From: Fibrella arboris
GTDB lineage: Bacteria; Bacteroidota; Bacteroidia; Cytophagales; Spirosomataceae
Assembly: GCF_041321095.1 (NCBI RefSeq)
Contig: NZ_JBGGWE010000009.1
Coordinates: 186,001-250,000 of the forward strand
Length of the DNA stretch: 64,000 nucleotides
Reading direction: 5' to 3'
Part shown: piece by piece, positions 16,706 to 25,315 of the stretch
Layout of the letters: the number at the start of each line of letters is the position of its first letter
Position numbering within the stretch: the first letter of the stretch is position 1
Translations under genes and position numbers: made by a program
Notes under the pieces: model-generated
Databases searched by the model: none
What the model was told of the DNA's origin: nothing
Seen by the model: only the letters and a program-made list of their open reading frames with translations

Positions 16706-16872
16706 GTTGTCGCTTGCCTGTGGCGAGTGACCACTATCAGTAGGGTCGCAACGGGGCACCGCTCTGGCCCGGACGTAGCTGAGAAACGGATGCTTAGCTA
16801 ACAATCATAGCGTATAACCACCGGGCCAGAGGCCCTACTGATAGTGGTCACTCGCCACAGGCAAGCGACAAC
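16706..16872. repeat. MITE-like hairpin element, copy 3 (167 bp, divergent centre)
   Basis: It has the same terminal inverted repeats as the other copies, but the centre differs in sequence and is longer (contains ACGTAGCTGAGAAACGG). Locus-specific flanks are also inverted: CCAAATCGTT at 16691-16700 pairs with AACGATTTGG at 16878-16887, so the full palindrome is about 197 bases. It lies between the permease end (16617) and the LytTR regulator end (16992); the rest of that interval holds no gene. Confidence 0.9.
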
Positions 16873-16991
16873 GGGGTAACGATTTGGTATGGCTACGCAC
16901 TGAATCGTTACGGTTTCTTCAGCAGGTCATCGAGTGGGGAGGCTTTCCCACCTTCTATTACGCATGGTCAACGGCATCAAGCACCATCGTA

Positions 16992-17699
16992 CTAGTGAAG
17001 TTTAGCCCTGATGCCAGCTACGGCTTCTTCATACGACGCGCCGATGGGGATAACGTACCCAGCCACGGTGATATCCTGCCTGGCTAATTTGGTGATCTTG
17101 TTCACCGCCACGCAGTACGACCGATGCACCCGAACGAATTGATCGGGTGGTAGCTGCTGGAGCAGGTCGGTCATGGTTTGGCGGGTGAGCAGCTTGCGGG
17201 TGGGTAGCACCAGCGAGAGGTAATTCCCGTCGGCTTCGACGTAGAGCAGTTCACTGAGCATCACCTTTTCGTCTTCATAGCCCGTCTTCACAAAAATGGA
17301 ATCAGGTACGTTGCTTCCCGTCCGTAGCGCCTGTATATCAAGGGCTTTAGTGCAGGCTTTCAGGAAGCGGGCCAGCGAAAAGGGTTTCAGCAGGTAATCA
17401 ACGGCATCGAGTTCAAAGCCTTCCACGGCATAGTCGGAATAAGCCGTCGTAAAGATCACCATCGGTGCTTTCGCGGTCCCGCGTCCGGGCAGGCACTTCA
17501 CCACGTCGACCCCCGAAATATCGGGCATTTTGATGTCGAGAAAAAGCAGATCGACGCGATTGGTTTGCAGCCAGGCAATCGCCTCAAACGCATCGGTAAA
17601 CGTGGCTTTCAGGTCCAGAAACGGTACTTTGGCCGCATGGAGTTTGATCACTTCCAGCGCCTGGGGTTCATCGTCGATGGCAATAGCAGTCAAAGGCAT
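16992..17699 (-). CDS. LytTR-family response regulator
   Basis: The protein has 235 residues: a receiver domain (D9/D10, phosphoacceptor D55 in LFLDIKMPDISG, T84/T85, K105 in YLLKPF), then a LytTR DNA-binding domain (about 135-235, with LLYVEADGNYLSL and FVRVHRSYCVAVNKI). It is the expected partner of the LytS-type kinase at 18.3-19.9 kb, but a gene on the opposite strand lies between the two, so they cannot share a simple transcript. Confidence 0.94.
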   Translation of the reverse strand: MPLTAIAIDDEPQALEVIKLHAAKVPFLDLKATFTDAFEAIAWLQTNRVDLLFLDIKMPDISGVDVVKCLPGRGTAKAPMVIFTTAYSDYAVEGFELDAVDYLLKPFSLARFLKACTKALDIQALRTGSNVPDSIFVKTGYEDEKVMLSELLYVEADGNYLSLVLPTRKLLTRQTMTDLLQQLPPDQFVRVHRSYCVAVNKITKLARQDITVAGYVIPIGASYEEAVAGIRAKLH

Positions 17700-17749
17700 G
17701 ATGTGGAATTAAGAGGTTTATGGCATCTTGAGGTAAACCGGCCGACAAG

Positions 17750-18301
17750 ATGAGAAGAACCAACCATACCCGCCAACTCCCCCGCGCCGACATGACGCCA
17801 TTGGTGAATATTGCCCTGCTGCTTATTGTCTTTTTTGTGTGGGTGAAGCAGGTACAGCGGCCGGTTACTACCCTGATTCAACCGTTTGTTAAGGCCAAAT
17901 ATGAATCCTATGCGCCCGTACAGGCCACACTTTTTTTGCTTCCGCATGATAGAGTTGGTCTCTTAACCTACCTACCCGACAGCACGGCAGCTGAGTTCAA
18001 AGAGACTGATTATTCAGTAAATGGGTTGAGAGCCAGTTTAGCAGAAGTAGCAAAATCGGCCACTCGACCCGTCGTGATTATCACGCCTACGGCCCAATCG
18101 ACAGTTAAAAATATAGTCGACGTTCTCGATGAGTTGGCTATCAACAAGCGCGTCCATCACACAATGGTTTACGAGCCATTACCCGGCGAAAAACGGATGT
18201 TAGACTTATATGAGTTGTATAGACAGGCAAAACCAATCAGTCCCTTTTTGCTTCATCTGCCTATCTATACGTATTCGCCTTTAACAACCAAGCGTACTTA
18301 A
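17750..18301 (+). CDS. ExbD/TolR-like biopolymer transport protein
   Basis: The protein has 183 residues with a basic N-terminus and one membrane helix preceded by the ExbD signature (ADMTPLVNIALLLIVFFVWV, about 14-33, including the proton-path Asp in DMTPLVN). A periplasmic domain follows. ExbD works with ExbB/TonB or in related proton-driven complexes, but no exbB or tonB is present in this window, so this is an orphan. It sits divergently 50 bases from the LytTR regulator and ends three bases before the convergent kinase gene. The periplasmic part is weakly conserved, so the exact system is uncertain. Confidence 0.82.
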   Translation: MRRTNHTRQLPRADMTPLVNIALLLIVFFVWVKQVQRPVTTLIQPFVKAKYESYAPVQATLFLLPHDRVGLLTYLPDSTAAEFKETDYSVNGLRASLAEVAKSATRPVVIITPTAQSTVKNIVDVLDELAINKRVHHTMVYEPLPGEKRMLDLYELYRQAKPISPFLLHLPIYTYSPLTTKRT

Positions 18302-18304
18302 AAC

Positions 18305-19879
18305 CTACCAGTACACCAGCGTCAGCGAAACGAAGTAATCCTGTTCCGACTGCTGACTGTCGAGTTGGTGGCGACCGGGGTAGATTAGCTCCAGCCGTTT
18401 ACGCACGTTGGCGAGCCCCACGCCCGACTGGTCTTCTTCGGGGTCGTGGCGGTCTGTGCCCTCAACTGGCTTCGTGTGGCGGGAGTTGTGCACTTTGAAA
18501 TAGAGCCGGGTATCGTCGAGCGTAAGGGTAATGTAGATCCACGATTTATGGCGCAGGCTGATGCCGTGCTTGAAGGCATTTTCCACGAAAGGCGTCAGCA
18601 TCATCGGTGCCAGGTAAATGGCCCGGCCCGGCTCCTGAATGTTCACCCGAATCTCGATGTCGTGCGACTCGTCGATCCGCATGCGCTGTAGCTCGATGTA
18701 GTTGTGCAGGTATTCGATCTCCTTGTCGAGCGGAATGCGGTCACGGTTGTTGTCCTGCAACATGAACCGCATCATGTCGCCCAGCTTCTGAATACCGTCG
18801 GCCGTTTTTTCGCCCTTTTCTTTCAGGGCTGTCGCATAGAGGCTGTTCAATGCATTGAACAGAAAATGCGGGTTGATCTGCGCCCGCAGACTGGCCAATT
18901 CCGCCGCCCCAACTGATACCTGCGTTTGCAGTACCGTTTTCTCTTTGGTCAACAGCCATCGCAGGCACGCAATAGAGGTCGAAGCAACAAGGACAATACC
19001 TGTAAACGTAATAATCGGATCACGGTTGGTATGTTGAAAGTTACTAGCCGCCGCCCACAGCAGCATCGTTGGCAGGCAGGCCAATAGCAGGTAGTCGACA
19101 ACAGCATTCCAAAAGGCTTTCTCCGAGGGACGGGGCGTTTTCAGCATGGGGAGTATATGCCTATACATATAGCCCTGAAGGAGCATGATCTGAATTACCA
19201 GTCCTAGCACCAGCAAAACGTCACGAAAACCGCCCCGCCAAAGGGTTGGTGGAACATACCCGTTAAGCGCAAAGGTGATCACAAACAGGCCTACGCCGCC
19301 CAACAGCAGGTAACTGACCAGCTGGAAATGAATGGTTGTTTCCTGGGCTATTCGGCGGTAGAGAAACTGATAATACTGGTACGCTAATTCGTACGTACCC
19401 AGCACAATACCCAACCCGATGGCATCGGCCAATACCGTCCGTTTTCGGTACAGCGAATACACTTTCAGGCCAATGATCTTTTCAGCGTTATTTTCCTGAT
19501 AACGGATGTGCAGTTTCAGGTAATGATACACAAGCGCACTCGCCAGCAGCAGCAGCACCGCCGCACCGCCATAGAGCCACCCCTGCCGATCGTCGATCCG
19601 TTCCTGAAGGCGCGGAAAGGCCAGGTTATGGAACACATACCAGGCTACTAAGAACAGGCAAATGCCCGCAACAAGGGGCGTATTGTTGTTCAGCGTGTGG
19701 TTATACGTAGCCAGATTACGCCAGATCGTGGCCGACGGCACCCGGTTGTTCAGCGCGCTGTCAATCAGGTTGTTGTAGCGGTTTATTTCTTCGATTAACC
19801 GCCTGATCACATACACCGTAGCCGCGCCGACGATAAACCAGGGTTCAAACCGATTGAGAAGTGTAGTAGTACGCATCAT
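18305..19879 (-). CDS. LytS/YehU-type sensor histidine kinase
   Basis: The protein has about 524 residues from the double ATG at 19874-19879; an in-frame TTG at 19912 would add 11 residues. The N-terminal half holds about seven or eight membrane helices. A His_kinase domain has the phosphoacceptor motif INPHFLFNALNSLYATAL, followed by a HATPase domain (TPFVENAFKHGI, GVGLANVRKRLELIY). It is the family partner of LytTR regulators, here the one at 17.0-17.7 kb. The signal is unknown. Confidence 0.92.
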   Translation of the reverse strand: MMRTTTLLNRFEPWFIVGAATVYVIRRLIEEINRYNNLIDSALNNRVPSATIWRNLATYNHTLNNNTPLVAGICLFLVAWYVFHNLAFPRLQERIDDRQGWLYGGAAVLLLLASALVYHYLKLHIRYQENNAEKIIGLKVYSLYRKRTVLADAIGLGIVLGTYELAYQYYQFLYRRIAQETTIHFQLVSYLLLGGVGLFVITFALNGYVPPTLWRGGFRDVLLVLGLVIQIMLLQGYMYRHILPMLKTPRPSEKAFWNAVVDYLLLACLPTMLLWAAASNFQHTNRDPIITFTGIVLVASTSIACLRWLLTKEKTVLQTQVSVGAAELASLRAQINPHFLFNALNSLYATALKEKGEKTADGIQKLGDMMRFMLQDNNRDRIPLDKEIEYLHNYIELQRMRIDESHDIEIRVNIQEPGRAIYLAPMMLTPFVENAFKHGISLRHKSWIYITLTLDDTRLYFKVHNSRHTKPVEGTDRHDPEEDQSGVGLANVRKRLELIYPGRHQLDSQQSEQDYFVSLTLVYW

Positions 19880-20145
19880 GTTTAACTGCTTGTTGACCAA
19901 AACTAGGCGCAACCGGCAGGCGTCGGGTGGAAATGGGTTGAATCGGGCGAAAAATGGGATGAATCAGCGGGGGGGCTTCGCTCTGCCTGGCTTCGCGCTC
20001 TAGGCCCTTCGACCGCAGCGGCGGACCTGGAGCAAAAGCAATACATACTACCTCGCCAAGCCAAGTAATTTCCCAACATAAACCACCACCACTAACAAGT
20101 AGAAAGGCAGTCTGAGATGGGTTTTATCGCCAAACCTTCCTTACT

Positions 20146-20931
20146 GTGAAACACCTGCTACGTACCTGCCTACTCCTGACTAGCCTTGTCACCATTACTC
20201 CCGTTTTAGCGCAGACAGCTTCCAAAACCTACACCTACCTGATCTTCCACAAACTCGCGCCGGGCAAAACCATTCAGGATGCGCTGCCCGTTGAGCGCGA
20301 ATGGAAAGCCGTGAATCAGGCGGCCGTCGATGAAGGAAAGCTCATCGGCTGGCACATGATGGTGAAGCAGTTCAGCTCGAACCCCAACACCAGCGAATAC
20401 GATTACGTCACCTGCATTGTGTCGCCCAACATGGGCATCGGCGGCGCGTCGCCAGCGGCGATGGCCAGGATCTACGGCGACAGCGTTCAGGTACGTATGG
20501 CCGACCTCAACCGCCGCGACCGCCTGACTGCCCCCGTGGTAAAAATCGAGATCTGGGAGAACACCGATGCCCTGTTCGGTCCTGACTTTGGCCCCGGCAA
20601 AACCAACACCGTCATTGTCGACTTCCTGAAACTCCGCGACCCGCTGGCCGACTGGTCAGGTACGTTGGCATCGGTAAAGCAAGCCCGCGCCACGCAGATT
20701 GGCGATAAAAAGCTAGGTGCCTGGAGCTTCTCGACCCTGATGGTGCCCAACGGTACCGAGAAAGGCTACGGTTTCGCCATGACCCGCCCCGTATCGAACC
20801 TGAACGCACTGGCCGAACCTGCGGACCCAAAACTGGCCGCTGCCCAAAAGCAATTCACCCGCACCTTCGAGGTTGTTCGGCAGGAAGTATTCCGGTTCGA
20901 GCAGTACACGGTCCGGCCTGGAGCGAAATAG
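20146..20931 (+). CDS. Secreted protein of unknown function
   Basis: The protein has 261 residues, with a GTG start giving a good signal peptide (MKHLLRTCLLLTSLVTITPVLAQ). The mature protein may hold two related alpha/beta segments: one around TYTYLIFHKLAPGKTIQDALPVEREW (23-110) and one around TNTVIVDFLKLRDPLADWSG (165-255). Both look like a ferredoxin-like or dimeric alpha/beta-barrel fold, but this is inference. No catalytic motif or family name is recognised. It is convergent with the PA14-OmpA gene and has no clear operon partner. Confidence 0.8.
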   Translation: MKHLLRTCLLLTSLVTITPVLAQTASKTYTYLIFHKLAPGKTIQDALPVEREWKAVNQAAVDEGKLIGWHMMVKQFSSNPNTSEYDYVTCIVSPNMGIGGASPAAMARIYGDSVQVRMADLNRRDRLTAPVVKIEIWENTDALFGPDFGPGKTNTVIVDFLKLRDPLADWSGTLASVKQARATQIGDKKLGAWSFSTLMVPNGTEKGYGFAMTRPVSNLNALAEPADPKLAAAQKQFTRTFEVVRQEVFRFEQYTVRPGAK

Positions 20932-20964
20932 GCAGAGGGCGGGGGCATATCGACCGGTTTCTCG

Positions 20965-22068
20965 CTACTTCACTACGAATTCGACGCGGCGGTTTCTGGC
21001 TCGGTTGGCTTCTGTGTCGTTTGTGGCGATGGGCCGCGAGCCGCCGTAGCCCGTCGTAGTAATCCGGTCGTCGGCAATGCCGTGGCGGGTCAGGTACGTC
21101 ATCACCACCCGCGCCCGGTACTCCGACAATGTCTGATTAATGCGCTGGTCACCCACGTTATCGGTATGGCCGACCAGCTCAATTCGCCAGTTCGGATTAG
21201 CCCGTAAGGTCTGAACCAGTTTGTTCAGTTCAGGTATCGATTCGGGCAACAGGATGTAGCTGCTCTGCTCAAACTGCACCTGCTGAAGTACCGTGGGTCT
21301 ACCCTCAGCAAGCGCTGGCGGGGGAGGGACGACAGTAGGCGGCAAAACGGCCGCCACGGTATTTCCTACCGGTTTTGCGCTTGTCACCGGCTTAGTGACC
21401 GGTGGTTTGGCCAGTAGACCGGCAGCGACCAAAGGCGGTTTTCGGATGGGTTTAGCCGGCCCAGGCGCCTTGATGACGGGCTTGGGCGTAGCGATAGAAG
21501 CCACTGCTGGTGGCGTAGCAACGGGCTTCGGCAAGGTAGAAACAGCCGGAGCCGGTAGCCGGAAATAGCGCGGCGAGATCAACTCCCCGATGGGCGGACC
21601 GAACCTAATTAGCGGGTTTTCGGCATCGGGACGTACCCAGTATAGTTCAATGACCCCACCCAGCATATCGTTGAAGTAATCGATCCGAAGGTCGTACAAT
21701 TGGCCTGCTTTCAGCTCGATACTCCCGGTGAATTTGCCTGAGTCGTTCAGCTTCCAGACATCCATCACCTTGCGGTTACCCACCCAGATACGAATCCCAT
21801 CATCGACTTTGGCGTTGAACGTGTATTTACCCGACACCGGAGCCAATAGTTGACCCGTCCAGCGCACCGAGAAATAGGATTCGTTTAGACCAGCGCCGGG
21901 GCTACGCTCTCGCCAGGTAAACTTCAACTGCGGGTCGATGCGCGTCAGCACTTTCCGCTCAAAGTTGGTCCCGTTGTAGTACTCGCCCTTCAGCCCCTGC
22001 TGCGCCCTGACCGGGCTTGTCAGTAGAAGCCACAGTAGCATACAACCTGACGTGATCCCTGCTTTCAT
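20965..22068 (-). CDS. PA14-domain and OmpA-domain outer-membrane-linked protein
   Basis: The protein has about 367 residues from ATG 22068, which gives the signal peptide MKAGITSGCMLLWLLLTSPVRA. Residues about 25-165 form a PA14 domain (GLKGEYYNGTNFERK, DDGIRIWVGNRKVMDVW, LRIDYFNDMLGGVIELYW). A proline/alanine-rich linker of about 85 residues follows, then a C-terminal OmpA domain (LVGHTDNVGDQRINQTLSEYRA, GYGGSRPIATN, NRARNRRVEFVVK) that binds peptidoglycan. It probably anchors a glycan-binding PA14 module to the cell wall. Confidence 0.92.
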   Translation of the reverse strand: MKAGITSGCMLLWLLLTSPVRAQQGLKGEYYNGTNFERKVLTRIDPQLKFTWRERSPGAGLNESYFSVRWTGQLLAPVSGKYTFNAKVDDGIRIWVGNRKVMDVWKLNDSGKFTGSIELKAGQLYDLRIDYFNDMLGGVIELYWVRPDAENPLIRFGPPIGELISPRYFRLPAPAVSTLPKPVATPPAVASIATPKPVIKAPGPAKPIRKPPLVAAGLLAKPPVTKPVTSAKPVGNTVAAVLPPTVVPPPPALAEGRPTVLQQVQFEQSSYILLPESIPELNKLVQTLRANPNWRIELVGHTDNVGDQRINQTLSEYRARVVMTYLTRHGIADDRITTTGYGGSRPIATNDTEANRARNRRVEFVVK

Positions 22069-22257
22069 TGTCGACTTACGTTGCTTGTCTAGCTTGATGC
22101 CTTGCGAGTACGAATTCGTCACGGCCTTTCTACACCCCAATGATCAGCGTGAATTCGGGAGCTGACATCAGCTGTTTGATAGGCGGCTTTTTCTCCACCC
22201 CGATGGGTCATTCTACCCCGATGATGGCAGGATTGCTTTCGTATGCTTCGCGCTCTA

Positions 22258-22350
22258 ATGTATTGCTAACGCGGGTTGCTTCGCGCGCTAGGCCCTTCGA
22301 CTAGGCGTCAGCAACCTAGCTCGTGAAGCAACCACGCGTTAGCCATACAC
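22258..22350. repeat. Imperfect 35-bp-arm hairpin with GCCCTTCGAC centre
   Basis: The left arm at 22258-22292 (TATTGCTAACGCGGG...) pairs with the right arm at 22315-22350 (...CGCGTTAGCCATAC) with a few mismatches. The loop contains GGCCCTTCGACTAGG, related to sequences at about 20005 and 29074. It lies in the intergenic region 22069-22364, otherwise featureless, just 3' of the permease gene ending at 22365, so it may serve as a terminator. Confidence 0.75.
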
Positions 22351-22364
22351 GCAAACCAACCCAC

Positions 22365-24764
22365 CTACTCTGCCCGCAATGATTTGACCGGGTTCACGAG
22401 TGCCGCTTTGAGGCTCTGGTAGCTGACCGTTAGTAACGCGATGATGACGGCCAACATACCGGCCAGAGCGAAGATCCACCAACTGAGGCTGACCCGGTAG
22501 GCGAAATCCTGTAGCCAGCCGTTCATCACGTACCCGGCAATCGGCGACGCGATCAGCAGTGCGCTAAACACCAGCTTCAGAAAGTCGGACGAAAGCAGCG
22601 TTACAATACTGGCCACGCTGGCACCCAACACTTTACGCACGCCGATTTCTTTGGTGCGCTGTACAACGACGAACGACACCAACCCGTACAGACCCAGGCA
22701 ACAGATCAGAATGGCAATACCCGTAAACACGTTGATAAGCCGGGCCATCAGCATTTCGGTCTGGTAAAAGCGCGCCAGTTGCTCGTCCAGGTACGTGTAC
22801 TCGAACACATCGTTGGGGTATAGTTGCTGCCACGCCTGCCGAATCCGGTCAAGCGTTTGCGCCGGGTCCTGACCCGTAATCCGAATACTGGCCTGGGCAT
22901 AGCGGTCTGTTTTACTGGCAATGAGGCAGGGGCCGATTGGTTCGCGAAGCGATTTCAGATGAAAATCCTTCACCACCCCAACGATCGGCATCGGAGCCGC
23001 CGACAAGTGGTACTGCATGGTCTTGCCCAGCACCTGTTTCGGGTCATGAAAACCCAGTTGATGCAGTAACGTCTCGTTGATGAGGTATTCACGGATGGTG
23101 TCGCTGACCATGACATTCCGACCCGCCACGAGCGTCAGGCCGTAGGTACGTAGGTAATCGGCGTCGGCTAGTCGTTCGCGAACGGGATACGGCTCCCAGT
23201 CGGGCCGGTTGTCGAATTTGAAGGACCCGCCAAACAGCTGGTCATTCGCGGGCGACCGATGATTGAAGCTGACCGACTGAACAGCAGGATACTGCGAAAG
23301 CTGCTGCCGAAAAGCCGTCAGCGTCGACCGATTGTTGTCGGGTAGCCTGACCACGACGACGTTGTCTTTCCGGAAACCAAGATCGGCCTGTTGCACATAA
23401 CGTACCTGACGGGCCACCACCAGCGCCCCGATGATCAACGCCTGGCAGATCACAAACTGCGTCACCACCAGTGCCTGCCTGACGGTAATCCCCCGCCCCA
23501 CCGACGAACTGACCAGTTTACCACGCAACACCGCCAGCGGTGAAAAGCCCGATAGCACAACCGCCGGATAGCCACCCGCCAGCAGCACCATGCCCAGCAG
23601 CAGTAAACCAATACACACACCGGTTTGCCCGTTGAACCGGAGGAGCAGATTGAGCTGCGTCCAGTTGTTGAAGAGTGGCAGTGTCGTAACCACGATCAGC
23701 AGGGCCATCGTCGTGGCGGCGACCATAATCAGTGCCGTTTCGAGCAGGAACTGACTCATCAGTTGCCCACGTGAGCTGCCCAGCGATTTGCGGATGCCTA
23801 CTTCCTTACTCCGTCGAAGGGCCTGCGCCGTGGCCAGGTTCACGAAGTTGATGCACGCCGCCACGATCAGCAGCATACCCACCGCGCCCAATGACCACAC
23901 CAGCGACTCCCGAATGGTCTCGCCGCCCCGCGCCACGTCGAAATGCACCTCACGCAGGGGCTGAATCGAGAAGCGGAACACCTTACTCAGATCGCCGTAT
24001 TGCTTTTTCGACAACGCCGGAAACGTGGCCGACAGGCTGGTAACCATCGCCGGATCTTTCAGCGTGACGTAAACGCGGTTTGTGCTATTCAGAAAATACC
24101 AGCTGGTTGCCTCGTAGCCAGGGTCAAGCGTTTTCAGGGTGGCTATCGAGATAAACAGCCCCAGGTTCGTGTCGGTCGTGGTGGGGGGCTCGGCCAGCAG
24201 GCCGGTGACTATGGCTTCCGTTTTATTGTTGAGCGTCAACGTTTTACCGATCGGATTTTCGTCGCCGAAATAGCGCTTTGCCCAGGATTCGGTCAGGACA
24301 ACGGTGTTCGGTTCGCGAAGGGCTGTTTGGGGGTTTCCCTGCAACCAGGTATACGACAGGATGTCGAACCATTGGGGTTCCACCAGTCCGGTGCCGGTAT
24401 GTTCCTGAAACCGCAGGGGCGTAGCCTGCCCTCGCCGCCTGACGCTAACGGTCAGTTCGCGGTTCATCATCAGAAACGCCGCCTGCTCTACCTGCGGATA
24501 GTCGCGGCGCAGCGTCTGGGCCATCGGCAGGGCCGATTCAGCGTTGTGCTCAACGGTACCATCGTCGAGATACAGATCGGTCATGACCCGAAAAGTCCGG
24601 TCGAATTTAGCGTGGTGCCGGTCGGTGCTCAGGTGGTGCTGAACGAACAGAAAAAGCAATAAACCGCCCGCCAATCCAACCGACAACCCAATGATTGTCA
24701 ACGCCGTATAGGTACGTTGGGTACGTAGCTGGCGCAGGGCCATTTTAAGGTTTTCGCGAAGCAT
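22365..24764 (-). CDS. MacB/FtsX-family ABC transporter permease
   Basis: The protein has about 799 residues from ATG 24764 (MLRENLKMALRQLRTQRTYT); the longer frame upstream overlaps the divergent Uma2 gene and is rejected. It has two permease modules, with RRSKEVGIRKSLGS and RTKEIGVRKVLGA coupling segments and the C-terminus NPVKSLRAE. The N-terminus has a different sequence from the other paralogues, so it is a distinct branch. It is an orphan permease without an ATPase. Confidence 0.92.
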   Translation of the reverse strand: MLRENLKMALRQLRTQRTYTALTIIGLSVGLAGGLLLFLFVQHHLSTDRHHAKFDRTFRVMTDLYLDDGTVEHNAESALPMAQTLRRDYPQVEQAAFLMMNRELTVSVRRRGQATPLRFQEHTGTGLVEPQWFDILSYTWLQGNPQTALREPNTVVLTESWAKRYFGDENPIGKTLTLNNKTEAIVTGLLAEPPTTTDTNLGLFISIATLKTLDPGYEATSWYFLNSTNRVYVTLKDPAMVTSLSATFPALSKKQYGDLSKVFRFSIQPLREVHFDVARGGETIRESLVWSLGAVGMLLIVAACINFVNLATAQALRRSKEVGIRKSLGSSRGQLMSQFLLETALIMVAATTMALLIVVTTLPLFNNWTQLNLLLRFNGQTGVCIGLLLLGMVLLAGGYPAVVLSGFSPLAVLRGKLVSSSVGRGITVRQALVVTQFVICQALIIGALVVARQVRYVQQADLGFRKDNVVVVRLPDNNRSTLTAFRQQLSQYPAVQSVSFNHRSPANDQLFGGSFKFDNRPDWEPYPVRERLADADYLRTYGLTLVAGRNVMVSDTIREYLINETLLHQLGFHDPKQVLGKTMQYHLSAAPMPIVGVVKDFHLKSLREPIGPCLIASKTDRYAQASIRITGQDPAQTLDRIRQAWQQLYPNDVFEYTYLDEQLARFYQTEMLMARLINVFTGIAILICCLGLYGLVSFVVVQRTKEIGVRKVLGASVASIVTLLSSDFLKLVFSALLIASPIAGYVMNGWLQDFAYRVSLSWWIFALAGMLAVIIALLTVSYQSLKAALVNPVKSLRAE

Positions 24765-24814
24765 TTTGGCGCTACTTTGATTTTTTTTGAAAAAAACTCG
24801 TCCGCAATTGCGGC

Positions 24815-25312
24815 ATGACGGATAGGGAAGCAATCATTGATGTGTCGGATTACGAACTCGAAAGAGGAAAGCCCATGCCTGACCTGATTCACGGTATTAT
24901 TCAGGCCAATCTGTCATTTGAATTAAAAATGCGCTATCGGGCTGATTACCTTATAGCCAGTGAAGTCTCGCTAGCTACTCAGCCTGATGGCACTACACCC
25001 GATGTTGTCATTTATCCCGCTTTCAAGCTGAATTACGGGAACGAGCCAGCTCGCCGCACTGACGCCCCACTGACCTGCATCGAGATTCAGTCGCCTTCGC
25101 AGCCCAACCGGGACGCCGGACCGGAAGAGATGGTTGCCAAAACTCACATTTATTTTCAGTTCGGCGTAAAATCCTGCTGGGTCGTGTTGCCCAGCCTGCG
25201 GGCCGTTATGGTATTCGACCGGCCGGGGCACTACACGTTCTTTTACGAAGACGATACACTGCGCGACCCTAATACGGGATTTGAACTTCCCTTAGCGGCC
25301 ATTTTCGCCTGA
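24815..25312 (+). CDS. Uma2-family (DUF820) putative restriction-endonuclease-fold protein
   Basis: The 165-residue protein matches the Uma2 pattern: an N-terminal segment (DLIHGIIQANLSFELKM), the core PDVVIYPAF (acidic active site Asp), an LTCIEIQSPSQ strand (Glu plus the usual Lys replaced by Gln here) and a C-terminal segment (KSCWVVLPSLRAVMVFDR). Uma2 proteins have the PD-(D/E)XK fold but their biological role is poorly known. It is sandwiched between two permease genes on the other strand, ending three bases before the stop of the next one. The missing Lys may mean loss of nuclease activity. Confidence 0.85.
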   Translation: MTDREAIIDVSDYELERGKPMPDLIHGIIQANLSFELKMRYRADYLIASEVSLATQPDGTTPDVVIYPAFKLNYGNEPARRTDAPLTCIEIQSPSQPNRDAGPEEMVAKTHIYFQFGVKSCWVVLPSLRAVMVFDRPGHYTFFYEDDTLRDPNTGFELPLAAIFA

Positions 25313-25315
25313 ATA

